A DNA stretch of 64,000 nt from Lepus europaeus (GCF_033115175.1 NC_084831.1:79803502-79867501); one strand, 5' to 3'; positions 1-11,168 are shown, counted from the stretch's first letter. A program made the numbers and translations. The notes: a model not told the origin generated them from the sequence alone.

Positions 1-184
1 GTCTCCCATGGGGTGCAGGGCCCAAGCACTTGGGCCATCCTCCACTGCACTCCCGGGCCACAGCACAGAGCTGGACTGGAAGAGGGGCAACCGGGACAGA
101 ATCTGGCGCCCCGACCGGGATTAGAACCCCGTGTGCCGGTGCCGCAGGCAGAGGATTAGCCTATTGAGCCGCGGCGCCAGCCGC
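1..184 (-). repeat. C-SINE, younger subfamily, cut by the window edge
   Basis: Reverse complement of the lagomorph tRNA-derived C-SINE. The window begins inside the body. The head, with box B-like 'gggttctaatcccggtcggg' in reverse, ends near 184. The 'ggattagcct' head variant is shared with the copies at 46228, 49931, 60284 and 61600. No A-tail or target duplication can be judged because the 3' half lies outside the window. Confidence 0.9.
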
Positions 185-213
185 CCTTTATTTGTTTTAA
201 AAACTGTTTTATT

Positions 214-530
214 GGGCCAGCACGGTGGTATAGTGGGCCTGTGGCACTGGTATCTCATATGTGCGCCTATGCTAGTTCCGGCTGCTCTTCTTCTGATCGA
301 GTGCTCTGCTATAGCCTGGGAGGGCAGTAGAGGATGGCCCAAGTGCTTGGACCTCTGCACCCATGGAGGAAACCCAGAGGAAGCTCCTGACTTCTGGCTT
401 CAGATTGGCTCAGCTCCAGTCATTGTGTACATTTGGGGAGTGAAGTAACAGATGGAAGACCTTTCTCTCTGTCTCTTCCTCTCTCTGTCTCTAACTCTAC
501 CTCTCAAATAAATAAAATCTAAAAAAAATT
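214..530 (+). repeat. C-SINE, full length
   Basis: Sense copy from 'gggccagcacggtgg' through the CT-rich stretch to the 'aaataaataaaatct' tail. It is diverged from the younger copies, with several substitutions in the promoter region. Confidence 0.9.
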
Positions 531-1219
531 ATTAATAATCATTGCACATATCCATGGGCTTCAGTGTGACATTTTGGTGCATGTATACCATGTGGACTGA
601 CCAAATTAGCGTGATCAACATTTCCCCTTCTTTGACATTACTTTGTGATTGCTGATTTGGAGCTCCTCTGCAAAGAATACACGGTAGGACATACACGCCA
701 CCAGTTAGAGAAGTAACAGAGGATGAATTAGAAGCCAATTTACAAGGAAACCAGGAAATAACAGTTGGTACTCTGTCTTTTCAAATTATTTGCTTAAAAT
801 AGTTCAAGCAAATCCAAGATCTGAAGCAACTGTTGGATGTGTAGCACTCAGGAGCCAGCAAAAGTGAATCCAGCTCAAAGGAAAGAGGAGAACCCCTAGA
901 GAACCCATTTGTGGATTTGACTTAAGCAAATGAAAAACCTTATATGAGAGTCAGGATAGCCACCAATAGCAACATCCCCTTGGCTGGAGGCATGTAGGCT
1001 TCAGAAATACTTCGTGCTGGATGTGTTTTCTTCCCTTTGAAGCCACTACATATGTTGAATAGACATCAGCGTGACAGCATCTCACTAAGCCTACACGATC
1101 ATTCTGTGCTTTGTCCTCTGGCTGCAAAGGCTTCTGAAGACCCTCTTCTCCTAAAACCAGAGTTCTGACTGTTGTTCAGTCAAATTCTCCTAAGGATTGA
1201 GGCGGACACATCGCACACC
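531..1219. other. Unassigned non-coding sequence
   Basis: No repeat, ORF or RNA gene recognised. Composition is ordinary AT-rich intergenic sequence. Confidence 0.5.
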
Positions 1220-1405
1220 TACTGAATTCTGAGCACTGCCAGATACAATTATTCTCATCTAATCACCATTGCAACCTTTATGAGTATCTACATCTACATA
1301 CAGATGAGGAACATCCATTTGGAGACAATAATGAACTTGATCAAAGTCAAATAGCTAGTTAAATTAGTGCAAGGATCTCAACAATAGTCTGACTCCTTAC
1401 AAAAC
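1220..1405 (-). repeat. Degenerate MIR SINE
   Basis: Reverse-complement MIR layout. A 'tgagcactgccagatac' start leads to an 'acagatgaggaac' block, then 'caaatagctag' and a final 'gcaaggatctcaac'. It is highly decayed, so the boundaries are approximate. Confidence 0.45.
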
Positions 1406-1465
1406 GTTCTGGAAATTCCCAAGATAAAACCCTTTGTATATGACTTTATAGATTTTGTGTTTTTT

Positions 1466-1804
1466 AAAGATTTATTTATTTATTATTTGAAAGGCAGAGT
1501 TACAGAGAGAGGGGAGGGAAGACAGATTGAGAGAGAGAGAGAGAATCTTCCATCTACTGGTTCATTTTCCAAATGGCCACAATAGCCAGAGCTGGGCTGA
1601 TCCAAAGCCAGGAGCCAGGAGACTCCTCTGCATCTCCCATTTGGTTGCAGGGACCCAACCACATAGGCCATCTTCTGCTGCCTTGCCAGGCACATTGACA
1701 GGAGCTGGATTGCAAGTGGAGTAGTCCGGTCTTGAACTAGCATCATACAGTATGCTGGTGTTGCAGGAAAAGGCTTAACCTGCTATGCCACATCACCAAC
1801 CCCA
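1466..1804 (-). repeat. C-SINE, full length, diverged
   Basis: Reverse copy. It starts with the inverted tail 'aagatttatttatttatt', passes a GA-rich stretch (inverse of the CT region) and ends with 'caccaacccc', the inverse of the head. Confidence 0.9.
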
Positions 1805-2644
1805 GTGTATTTTTGTTTTAATCATTTATATAAACTACCCTTTAAAATAAGACAGGCCTGAAATGTGAATTTCTAAAACATATGAGACGCATTGACCCTG
1901 GCACATAGATGTTAATCTACCCTGCTCCATGCAGCAATGTTTCAAAAGAACCTGCAGAACCTGCTGACTATTCCTGGAGAGTAGACCTGAGACTTTGCCT
2001 TCAGCAAACGGCTCCAGGTATAGAGCAGATGCAGTTCATTTTCTGTGGCTTCAGTTGAGAGCAAATGACCAGTTACAGGGAAGATTTGCTCTTGCTTGAA
2101 GCCCAAGACAGAGACCACAACTGCTATGGCTCAGTGCAAATACAACGCCAGGGAAAGGAGTTGGCTCCCCTGGAGAGGCACTCTGTTTCTTAACTGTTCA
2201 AGGTCATTCGTAAGAAACACATCAAAAAGGAAGGGATAACGAATGGGCAAAAATAAATGACTATTAAAAACCAGGAATATGCATGCTATAAGAAAAGAAT
2301 GCTGTATTAACATTAGTCTAAATCAGAATTCAAGGTAAAGAGAGATGTTAAGGAGTGATAAAAGGCAGAATTTACAAAAAGGAATACAGCATCCTAACTT
2401 TTGTGCCAAGCAACATTAGCATTTGTCCTTAGCAAATAAGACAACTTTAGAAACATAGTAATATATTGCATACCTGACATCCATTTGAAACAAGTATTTA
2501 TCTTACAAAGAACATATATTACTCCTCTTATTATATTTGATTGTATATTTAATTACAAGACCATTAATATATTTCAAAAAGCCAATTTTTTTCAGGCATT
2601 AATCTCTGAGTATAATCTAATAAAACTAGAAAGCAACAGTTAAA
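1805..2644. other. Unassigned AT-rich sequence
   Basis: No gene or confident repeat recognised between the two C-SINEs. Confidence 0.5.
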
Positions 2645-2994
2645 AGAGAAGTAAAAGGGGCCTGTTCTGTGGTATAGCAGGTTAAACCTCCTCTTGAAGT
2701 GCCTGCATCCCATATGGGCACTGGTTCAAGTCCTGGCTGCTCCACTTCCAATCCAGTTCCCTGCAAATGGTCTGGGAAAGCAGCGGGAGATGGCACAAGG
2801 CCCTGGGCCCCTGCACCCACATGGGAGACCCAGAGGAGGCTCCTGCCTCCTGGCTTCAGATCGGCCCAGCTCTGGCTGTTGTGGCCATTTGGGGAGTAAA
2901 CCAGCAGGGACACCTCTCTGTCTCTCCCTTCTCTTTGTAACTCTGCCTCTTGAATAAATAAATAAATCTTTTTTAAAAGGAGAGGGAAGTAAAA
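2645..2994 (+). repeat. C-SINE with target-site duplications
   Basis: The SINE body spans about 2657-2980. It is flanked by 'agagaagtaaaa' (2645-2656) and 'agagggaagtaaaa' (2981-2994), a slightly diverged target-site duplication. The tail is 'aataaataaataaatcttttttaaaa'-like and ordinary. Confidence 0.93.
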
Positions 2995-4039
2995 ATTATG
3001 AGAAATTAAGAAACATTTACAATAATGTAGCACCAAAGTAAAAAGCAAATTTAGAAAATAACAAAAATTCACCTTTATTTTAAATTATATGGGATATAAA
3101 TAGGGCTAAATTCAGGGAAAAAACTGTTTCTTCAATATCTTATTACTTAAAATAACTAAAATTAAAATGATTTATCTTAAGTGTTAGAGAAAGAATACCA
3201 AAATAGAAAACATGAATTAATATATATAAAAGATTAAAATAATGAAAGTGATAAAAATTAACAAAAAATTAAAAACTGAAAAACACAGTAAGTCTCATTT
3301 AAAAAATGTAGGATAAGTAATGGGAAGGATATCATAGATACTTAAAGAAATTAGGAGAACTATATGACTGCTATGTGTTTCTATATGATAATATAAAAAT
3401 CTGGAAGAGCTATATGATTTCCTATTTTAAAAGGTGCAAAAATTGATCCAAGAACAGGTTAGAAAATTATCCCAGACTCATAACTATAGGCTAGTATTTT
3501 ATAATTCTAAAGATAATTAAAGAGTTCCCATTAAAATCTAAACAAGATGTTTAAGCCACATAAATGTACATGAGGACAAGACAGTTTTGTCATTTGGGTC
3601 ATATTTTATCCTGTAGCAGGTAATACTCCTATTATTCACTGCAACTCAGAAAAAATGGCAAACTCTCTGATTCATTTTAGGAAAGTAGCATAACTGTCAT
3701 ATTAAAACTTGATACAAATAGTACAAGTCATAGACATAGTTATTAAATAATGAATTTAAGCCTATGAAGAGGATCAAAGGAAATTATACTTGCAAGGAGA
3801 ATGATAACAAGATTCTCACTCTCTACTCCTGTAGTTCTGAGATAATCAAGGGGGGAAGCACTCCCTAGCATCACAGTGGGAAATCCTTCAGCCAAACCAG
3901 GAGAGCCCCTGTTTGGGTGAATACTAGAATTTGGTGTAAGATGAAGTGGAGAAGCCAAGTTTTATTCAGAAAACTACAGCTATCATTAGGAAAAATAAAT
4001 GCATATAAAAATCTGCTGATCTACTATTTTGTCTTAGTG
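2995..4039. other. Unassigned, very AT-rich sequence
   Basis: No coding sequence recognised. The A-rich stretch around 3430-3560 faintly resembles decayed L1 ORF2, but not enough to call. Confidence 0.4.
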
Positions 4040-4225
4040 AAAACTTACTAAAAACTTACTATGTGTCAGGCACTAGGTTAAGCATTTTTGTACTATTGTC
4101 TAATTCAATCCCCCATGATATCACCGTGAAATAGATATTATTTTATCCACACTTTGAAAATAAGGAAATGGATCTTCTAGTGTCTTAGAGCAAGAAAGTA
4201 GCAGAGCTAAGATCCGAATCCTGAT
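4040..4225 (-). repeat. MIR SINE
   Basis: Reverse MIR signature in order: 'cttactatgtgtcaggcact', a 'gtctaattcaatcc' block, a 'tgaaaataaggaaatgg' block, then 'gcagagctaagatccgaatcc', which is the inverse of the MIR tRNA-like box B region. Confidence 0.75.
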
Positions 4226-4414
4226 ACAAACACAATCTTGAACCACTTTGTATATATTCTCCCAAAATCACCTGACTAGCCTTCTCACCCCACCATCTTT
4301 GTGAATTTTTGCCTGGAACACTTTTGCTATTCTTTTTGTCTGGAACACTTAACCAAAATAACAATAGCAATTGTAGCAATAACAAAGGTTATTATTAGAG
4401 TAATGAATACCATG

Positions 4415-4512
4415 TGTGTATTGAGTGATTAATATATTCCAGGCACTATGCTAAGTATTTTATATACATTGTCTCATTAAGTGCTAACAACCCTATATGG
4501 TAGTTATTAAAA
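4415..4512 (-). repeat. Partial MIR-related fragment
   Basis: The block 'ccaggcactatgctaagt' followed by 'cattgtctcattaa' and 'caaccctatatggtag' matches the start of a reverse MIR. The rest of the element is not recognisable. Confidence 0.6.
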
Positions 4513-4739
4513 CTGCATTATTCAACAAAGCATGATGGATTATGCGTTCCAAAGGCAGAGTGGAAGAATTTGGGAGAACAATGGTTGGTAAAAGATTGGT
4601 TCCAATCAACGTTCGTAAAAGGAAAATCTTGGTGACCATCAACATATTTTATCAGCCTAATATATTTCCTAAGGAGAGTTAAAAGAAAACCTCAATTTCA
4701 AACACTACAGTTTCACATATAGCTTTACAAAAATGATTA

Positions 4740-5300
4740 TCAATCAAGCTAAAGGAAGCATTGAAAAGTTTTGGTGGAATGGCTTTAAAAACCTGTAGTT
4801 AAGATGTTTGAATCAGTTAATCATCAAATAAGACTGTCCTTAGAAAAAGAGAGACATGCATATTATGTAACCTCATGAACTACACCTACACTAATTTTGG
4901 TATCTATAACTTTAGCATCTTCAGGCAAAGTTAGAAGCTGCTAACAGGAAAAGTCCACACAATACCTTAACTACTCAGTATACCAAATACAAATACTTAA
5001 TTTCTCATCTTCCGTGGGCGTGATAACTGGCCACAGATAAGAAATTGTCTTGATATCATTAAGGTCAATAAGTTAAATGAAGCTGTGGAAAAACCTGGTT
5101 GGAATAGCATTAAAAATATTTCACATGTAGCTACCAAGATTTATAAGTCAGTTAACCATAAACTAAAACTGCTTATAAAGAAAGACATTGATCTTACCTG
5201 ACCTTGTCAGTTAATATCCTCATTGAAGGCATCTGCAACGTTAGCATCTTCAGCTAAAGTTGAAAGCTACTAATACAAGAGAAGTCAACATGACATCTTT
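4740..5300. repeat. Ancient local duplication, period about 329 bp
   Basis: Two blocks align by eye. 'tagcatcttcag' plus an 'aaagtt-gaagct' context recurs at 4913 and 5242. Upstream, 4745-4795 ('gaagcattgaaaag' context, then 'tggaatggctttaaaaa') aligns with 5075-5125 ('gaagctgtggaaaaa', 'tggaatagcattaaaaa'). Identity is roughly three quarters. I do not recognise the unit. It could be a decayed repeat with internal duplication. Confidence 0.5.
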
Positions 5301-5479
5301 TTATTTATACTCGCACCCTAAAATGTCACCACAAGAACAAGTACCAATTAGATTTTACTCATTATTTTTTCAGATTTACTTCCTCAATGAATTGTCTTGG
5401 TGAATGATCAGTTTGTAAATGTCAGTGTGTCAATTTAACAATGGCTTCATCCAACCAACTTTAAAAAAAGATAATTTTA

Positions 5480-6010
5480 AATAAATTTAATTTTAAATAC
5501 ATTTGAAGTATGCAACCCTCATTATAATCCATACACAGAACATTCCATCACCTTTCCAAGTTAATCCCAATTCCCACACTGTGCCTTAAGAAACCACTAG
5601 TTTTCTTTCAATCTCAATAAGCCTGTCTTTTCTAGAATATTCAAATAAGTAAAATCATATAATACATACAAATATATACACACATGTACATATACACAAA
5701 TACAGTATTTTACATTTGGCTTCTATCATTTAGTATGCTGTTTTTGAGGTCATTCAAGTTATAGCTTAGATTAGTTCATTCCTTTTTATGTCTATAATAT
5801 TCCGTTGTATAAGTATGCTACATTTTGCTTATCCATTTGACAGTTAAAAAACATTTGGGTTGTTTCCAGTTTGTCTCTAATAGAAACTATGATGCTATGG
5901 ACTGTTGTATACATGTTTTTATGTAGACCTATTTTTTCCATTTTTGGATACATTCTTAGGAGTGAACACTATAAAATCGTAACTATTCAATATTCCAAAT
6001 ATGCCATTTC
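5480..6010 (-). mobile_element. Ancient L1 3' UTR remnant (L1M type)
   Basis: T-rich, minus-oriented L1 3' UTR landmarks in order: 'gaatattcaaataagtaaaatc', 'atatattccgttgtataagta'-like, 'gcttatccatttgacag', 'catttgggttgtttccag', and 'ggatacattcttaggagtg'. No ORF remains. Confidence 0.7.
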
Positions 6011-6304
6011 CTGTGTTCTAGGAGAGTAATAAATTGGCTTAAGACAAGAAATTCCTAATTAAAAAAATCACTTGACCCAAGACAATGCTATCATGTATTA
6101 ATTTTGGTACTATCTTTGGTATATTTGGAGAAGAGGCAGAAATATTTTAACTCCACACAGCAAATGAAAGAAATACAGCACTTTAATAATTATCACAACT
6201 TTTATAAAGTTCACTGATAGTTAGTTCAAATGAAGAAATCTTATAACTAAACAGGAGGCTCTTTTTAAAATTGATATCAATCTGGAACAGTCATAAAAAT
6301 ATTT

Positions 6305-6577
6305 TTATTTCACTTTGGAAAAATGTCTATTGAGGTCCTTGGCCCATCTCTTAAGTGAGTTGTTTGTTTTGAAGTTGTGGAGTTTCTTGATTTCTTTGTA
6401 GATTCTGGTCATCAACCCTTTATCTGTTGCATAGCTTGCAAATATTTTTTTCCATTCTGTCGGTTGCCTCTTCACTTTCCTGACTGTTTCTTTTGAAGTA
6501 CAGAAACTTCTCAATTTGATGCAATCCCAAATGTTAATTTTGGCTTTGACTGCCTGTGCTTCTGGAGTCTTTTCCAA
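6305..6577 (-). pseudogene. L1 ORF2 C-terminal fragment
   Basis: A 90-codon open frame with '[21 protein letters not shown]' in part and '[14 protein letters not shown]', matching the L1 segment after the RT. It ends at the outer edge of the inverted segment, before the cysteine motif that the copy at 55421 retains. Confidence 0.8.
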
Positions 6578-6849
6578 GAAGCCTTTGCCAGTACCTATAT
6601 CTTGCAGGGTTTCTCCAATGCTCTCTAATAATTTGATGGTGTTGGGTCATAGATTTAAGTCTTTAATCCATGTTGAGTGAATTTTTATGTAAGGTGAAAG
6701 GTAGGGGTCTTGCTTCATGATCGTGCACATGGAAATCCAGTTTTCCCAGCACCACTTATTAAATAGACTGTCCTTACTCCAAGGATTGGTTTTGGATCCT
6801 TGATCAAATATAAGTTGGCTGTAGATGTTTGGATTGATTTCTGGTGTTT

Positions 6850-7695
6850 CTATTCTGTTCCATTGGCCTGTCCATCTGTTTCTGTACCAGTACCATGCTG
6901 TTTTGATAACAACTGCTCTGTAGTATGTCCTAAAATCGGTATCGTGATGCCTCCAGCTTTGTTTTTGTTGTACAAGATTGCTTTAGCTATTCGAGGTCTC
7001 CTGTGTCTCCATATGAATTTCAGCATCATTTTTTCCAGATCTGAGAAGAAAGTCTTTGGTATCTTAATTGGTAATGCATTGAATGTATAAATTGCTTTTG
7101 GGAGAATGGACATTTTGATGGTATTGATTCTTCCAATCCATGAGCATGGAAGATTTCTCCATTTTTTGGTATCCTCTTCTATTTCTTTATTTAAGGTTTT
7201 GTAATTTTCATCGTAGAGATCTTTAACATCCTTGGTTAAGTTTATGCCAAGGTATTTGATTGTTTTTGTAGCTATTGTGAATGGGATTGCTCTTATAAAT
7301 TCTTCCTCAGCCGTGGCATTGCCTGTGTATACAAAGGCTGTTGATTTTTGTGCATTGATTATATATCCTGCTACTTTGCCAAACTCTTCTATGAGTTCCA
7401 ATAGTCTCTTAGTAGAGTTCTTTGGGGCCCCTAAATAAAGAATCATATCATCTGCCAAGAGGGATAGTTTGAGTTCTTCCTTCCCAATTTGTATCCCTTT
7501 AATTTCTTTTTCTTGACTAATAGCTCTGGCTAAGACTTCCAGAACTATATTGAATAGCAGTGGTGAGAGTGGGCATCCCTGTCTGGTATCAGATCTCAGA
7601 GGAAATGCTTCCAACTTTTCCCCATTCAATAGGATGTTGGCCGTGGGTTTCTCATATATTGCTTTGATTGTATTGAGGAATTTCCTTCCATACAC
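6850..7695 (-). pseudogene. L1 ORF2 fragment, RT palm and thumb
   Basis: A 281-codon open frame with '[19 protein letters not shown]' and the catalytic Asp-Asp in '[11 protein letters not shown]' (codons at 7447-7455). The usual Phe before Ala-Asp-Asp is Leu here. Downstream come '[10 protein letters not shown]' and '[26 protein letters not shown]'. It is separated from the upstream fragment by a stop plus a frameshift, and it runs out of frame near '[15 protein letters not shown]'. It is not functional. Confidence 0.88.
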
Positions 7696-7727
7696 AGTTT
7701 GCTTAGAGTTTTCATCATAAAAGGGTG

Positions 7728-8318
7728 TTATATTTTATCAAATGCTTTCTCTGTGTCTATTGAGATAATCATATGGTTTTTCTTCTGCAGTCTGTTAATG
7801 TGGTGTATCACATCGATTGTTTTGCAAACATTGAACCATCCCTGCATACCAGGGATAAATCCCACTTGGTCTGGGTGGATGATCTTTCCGATGTGTTGTT
7901 GCAATCTATTGGCCAGAATTTTATTGAGGATTTTTGCATCTATGTTCATCAGGGATATTGATCTGTAATTCTCTTTCAATGCTGCATCTTTTTCCGGCTT
8001 AGGAATTAAGGTGATGCTGGCTTCATAGAAAGAATTTGGGAGGATTCTCTCTTTTTCGATTGTTTTGAATAGTTTGAGAAGAATTGGAGTTAGTTCTTCT
8101 TTAAATGTCTGGTAGAATTCAGCTGTGAATCCATCTGGTCCTGGGCTTTTCTTTGTTTGGAGGGACTTTATTACTGTTTCAATTTCTGTCTCAGTTATGG
8201 GTCTGTTTAGGTTTTCTATGTCTTCATGGTTCAATTTAGGTAGGTTGCATGTGTCCAGGAATCTATCTATTTCTGATAGATTTCCCTGTTTGCTGGCATA
8301 CAAGTCCATGTAGTAATT
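7728..8318 (-). pseudogene. L1 ORF2 fragment, N-terminal part of reverse transcriptase
   Basis: Open reading frame covering the linker after the endonuclease and the start of the RT domain. Visible motifs are '[14 protein letters not shown]', 'SITLIPKP', '[21 protein letters not shown]' in part, and the first catalytic aspartate region in '[11 protein letters not shown]'. The frame ends in a stop where Gln follows 'AFDKI' in the intact family. By chance the frame stays open beyond the inversion junction to 8438. That adds about 40 codons from the antisense strand of the L1 3' UTR and gives a 236-codon ORF. Confidence 0.85.
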
Positions 8319-9702
8319 ATGAGAAACAGTGACTTGATCAGCCCTTGTCCTGACTGTTGATGTACAATGCAATACCTTATCCATTATAGTATTTTTTTGT
8401 TCTAGTACTAGTGCTTGAACTCTGTAATTAACACACAATTATTCTTAGGTGTTTAAATTGTAACTGAAAAGTGATCCCTGTTAAATATAAGAATGATAAA
8501 AAGAGAGGGAGGAGATGTACAATTCGGGACATGCTCAATCGGACTTGCCCCAAATGATGGAGTTAGAGATGTGCCAGGGGATTCCAATACAATCCCATCA
8601 AGGTGGCATGTACCAATGCCATCTCACTAGTCCAAGTGATCATCTTCACTCCACAATTGATCACACTGATAGGTCTAAGAATCAAAGGGATCACACAAAC
8701 AAGACAAGTGTCTGCTAATACTAACTGATAGAATCAAAAAGGAAGAGAACGATCCAACATGGGAAGTGGGAGACACAGCAGACTCATAGAATGGCAGATG
8801 TCCTAAATAGCACTCTGGTCTCAGAATCAGCCCTTAAGGCATTGGATATGGCTCAAGAGCTATGAGAGTATTTTTAGGCATGGAAAGCCAAGAAACTCTG
8901 GGGAAAAAAAAGAAGAAGACCTAAATGAAAGATCTCTGCGAGTGTGATCCCAGTGGAAAGAACGGGACCATCAAGGTAGGAGGTACCTTTCTCTGAAGGG
9001 AGGAGAGAACTTCTACTTTGACTATGACCCTGTCAGAGTAAGATCGAAGTTGGAGAACCCTAAAGGCTTCCATAGCCTTGGCAACTCATGACTAGAGCCT
9101 AGGGAGATTACTGACGCCATAAACAAGAGTGTTAAATTGTTAAATCAACATCAAGAGTCACTGTGTACTTACACCCCATGTGGGATCTGTCCTTAATGGG
9201 TTGTCCAATGTGAAGTAATGATATAGCTAGTACTGAAACAGTATTTTTACACTTTGTGTTTCTGTGTGGGTGCAAACTGATGAAATCCTTACTTAGTATA
9301 TACTGAATCGATCTTCTGTATATAAAGAGAATTGGAAATGAAAAAAAAGGGGGTTAAATTGGAAATTACATAGACAATTAATTTTTAAAAAAAATATCAT
9401 GTAGGATCTCTGTCATTAATGTGCTGTACACTGTTATTTAATGCTATACTAGTACTCCAACAGTATTTTTCACTTTGTGTTGCTATGTGAGGGCAAACTG
9501 TTGAAATCTTTACTTTACATATACTAAACTGATTTTCTGTATATAAAGAGAATTGAAAATGAATCTTGATGTGAATGGAAGAGGAGAGCGAGCGGGAAAG
9601 GGGAGGGTTGCGGGTGGAATGGAAGTTATGGGGGGGGAAGCCATTGTAATCCATAAGCTGTACTTTGGAAATTTATATTCATTAAATAAAAGATAAAAAA
9701 AA
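8319..9702 (+). mobile_element. Young lagomorph L1 3' UTR, direct portion of the inverted element
   Basis: Shares its whole length with the minus-strand copy at 53941-55320 and, in part, with the copies at 28148 and 50749. Landmarks are 'ggaggtacctttctctgaag' near 8979, 'gaatcttgatgtgaatggaa' near 9560 and a G-rich tract near 9590-9640. It ends with 'attaaataaaagat' and a short A-tail at 9702. A 67-codon open frame lies at 8515-8718. Confidence 0.9.
8515..8718 (+). CDS. Short ORF in the L1 3' UTR, function unknown
   Basis: A 67-codon ATG-to-stop frame beginning MYNSGHAQSDLPQ and ending HTNKTSVC. The same frame is open in the copy at 54917-55120 and, without its start, in the copy at 50749. 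Between the two complete copies I count six codons with amino-acid changes and three silent ones, so constraint is not evident. No domain was recognised. It may simply be non-coding UTR that happens to be open. Confidence 0.25.
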   Translation: MYNSGHAQSDLPQMMELEMCQGIPIQSHQGGMYQCHLTSPSDHLHSTIDHTDRSKNQRDHTNKTSVC

Positions 9703-10010
9703 GTGGTTGATGTAGGTCAGTGTGCAGCTTCTCGTGTACTAATTATTCTACTTTTCTGAAGTGTTATAGTTTTTCAAAATAAAATAACTTATATACATGT
9801 GTTATATATCTTACAAGCTGAAATAGAAGTGATTGTGATGCTTTCATTTTCCCTGTTCCCAGCTAAAATTTTTCTCGTTAGGTGAGTGTCATCCCCAACA
9901 TTAACTAAAGACTTAACAAATGCACCAGGAAGAGCCTCATAAATAGATAAGATGGTTCAATATGGAAAAATGTAACTGATTTTAAACTTTAGCTAAAAAA
10001 CATTTAGGAA
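9703..10010. other. Unassigned sequence
   Basis: Short spacer between the L1 tail and a C-SINE. Nothing recognised. Confidence 0.5.
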
Positions 10011-10306
10011 GGGGCCCATGCTGTGGCATAGGGGTAAAGCTGCCACCCATAATGCCAGCATCCCATATGGGCACCAATTCAAGTCCCAGCTGCTCCACTC
10101 TGATCCAACTCCATGCAATTCCAAGAATGGCCCAAGTGTAAGGGCCCCTGTCACCTCTGTGGGAGACCTGGGAGAAGCTAATTGTTCCTGGATTTGGCTT
10201 GGCCTAGCACTAGCCCTTGTGGCCATCCAGGGAATGAACCAGCAGATAGAAGACCACTCTCTGTCTCTCCCTCTGTAACTCTTTCAAACACATAAATAAA
10301 TAAATA
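10011..10306 (+). repeat. C-SINE
   Basis: Sense copy with head 'ggggcccatgctgtggcata', a recognisable body and a tail of 'cataaataaataaatac'. A short possible duplication 'ttaggaa' flanks it. The body is diverged and carries small deletions. Confidence 0.9.
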
Positions 10307-10828
10307 CTTAGGAAACACTGCAGAACTTTGGTCCATTGATTTTTGTGCTTTGAAGGAATACTTGGGACATTTTGGAATAGCTGGGTGGTTCTGATGACAG
10401 ATGGATTCCTGTCTCAGCTTCCTTTCTTTTCATCTGCTTTCCAGGCACCATGCAAAATCCCCAAGCCTGGAGAGGAGCAGTCATCCTCCAAGTTTATAGG
10501 GCTCACTTTTGATCTAAATTGCCTTAGAAGAGGAAGGGTGAAGAGGGATGAAAGCCCCCATTTTATTGGGTAGGAAACTTTCTTTCAGCAGAAAAGTCTG
10601 GGAGAATCAAGAGTTTTAAAAGTATCCCAGGTGATTCTCATATGCAGAACTATGGTTCGAGAGACTTTCTTCTCAAAGTGTGGTCTGTGCACCAGCAGCA
10701 TCAACATCACCCAAAAGATTGTTAGAAATTGAGACTCAAAGCTTGGACTCCAGGGGCACCTGAATCCCAATCTATTTTTTAATAAGACTGCTGGTTATTT
10801 AAAAGCACACTAACGTGTAGGTGTGTTC
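10307..10828. other. Unassigned sequence
   Basis: No repeat or gene recognised between two C-SINEs. Confidence 0.5.
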
Positions 10829-11168
10829 AGGGACCAGCGCTGTGGCATAGCGGGTAAAACCACTGCCCACTGTGCCAGCATCCCATATGGGTGCCAGTTT
10901 TAGTTCTGGCTGCTCCACTTCCAATCCAGTTGTCTGCTATGGTCTGGGAAAGAGTGGAAGATGGTCAAAGTCCTTGGGCCCCTGCACCCGTGTGGGAAAC
11001 ACGGAGGACTCTCCTGGCTCCCAGCTTCGGACCAGCTCTGGCCATTATGGCTATTTGGGGTGTGAACCAGTGGATGGAAATGGAGCAGCAAGGACTAGAA
11101 CCGGCACCCATATGAGATGCCAGAACTGCATGAGGCAGCTTTACCAGCTATGCCATAGCATCGGCCCC
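10829..11168. repeat. Head-to-head inverted C-SINE pair
   Basis: A plus-strand C-SINE (10829 to about 11075) stops at 'gtgaaccagtggatgga'. It runs directly into a minus-strand C-SINE head (about 11080-11168) that ends 'gccatagcatcggcccc'. No A-tail or CT region lies at the junction. The minus arm covers only about the first 88 nt of the SINE, so the transcript could fold into a hairpin with a long loop. Confidence 0.85.

Larger units (their letters stand above)
6303..8318 (-). mobile_element. Young lagomorph L1, inverted 5' portion
   Basis: ORF2 sequence from just before the reverse transcriptase to near the C-terminus lies on the minus strand. It abuts a plus-strand L1 3' UTR (8319-9702) with no A-tail between them. 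This is the usual layout of a twin-primed, 5'-inverted L1. About 330 bp of L1 found in the copy at 55.3-55.65 kb (ORF2 end and start of 3' UTR) is absent between the two parts. No target duplication was identified. Confidence 0.88.

Noticed and set aside
2626..3072. 148-codon minus ORF
   Set aside because: It reads through a plus-strand C-SINE and AT-rich flanks. No coding signature.
10891..11115. tRNA-like box A/B sequences as tRNA genes
   Set aside because: They are the tRNA-derived heads of C-SINEs and do not form a complete cloverleaf with an acceptor stem.
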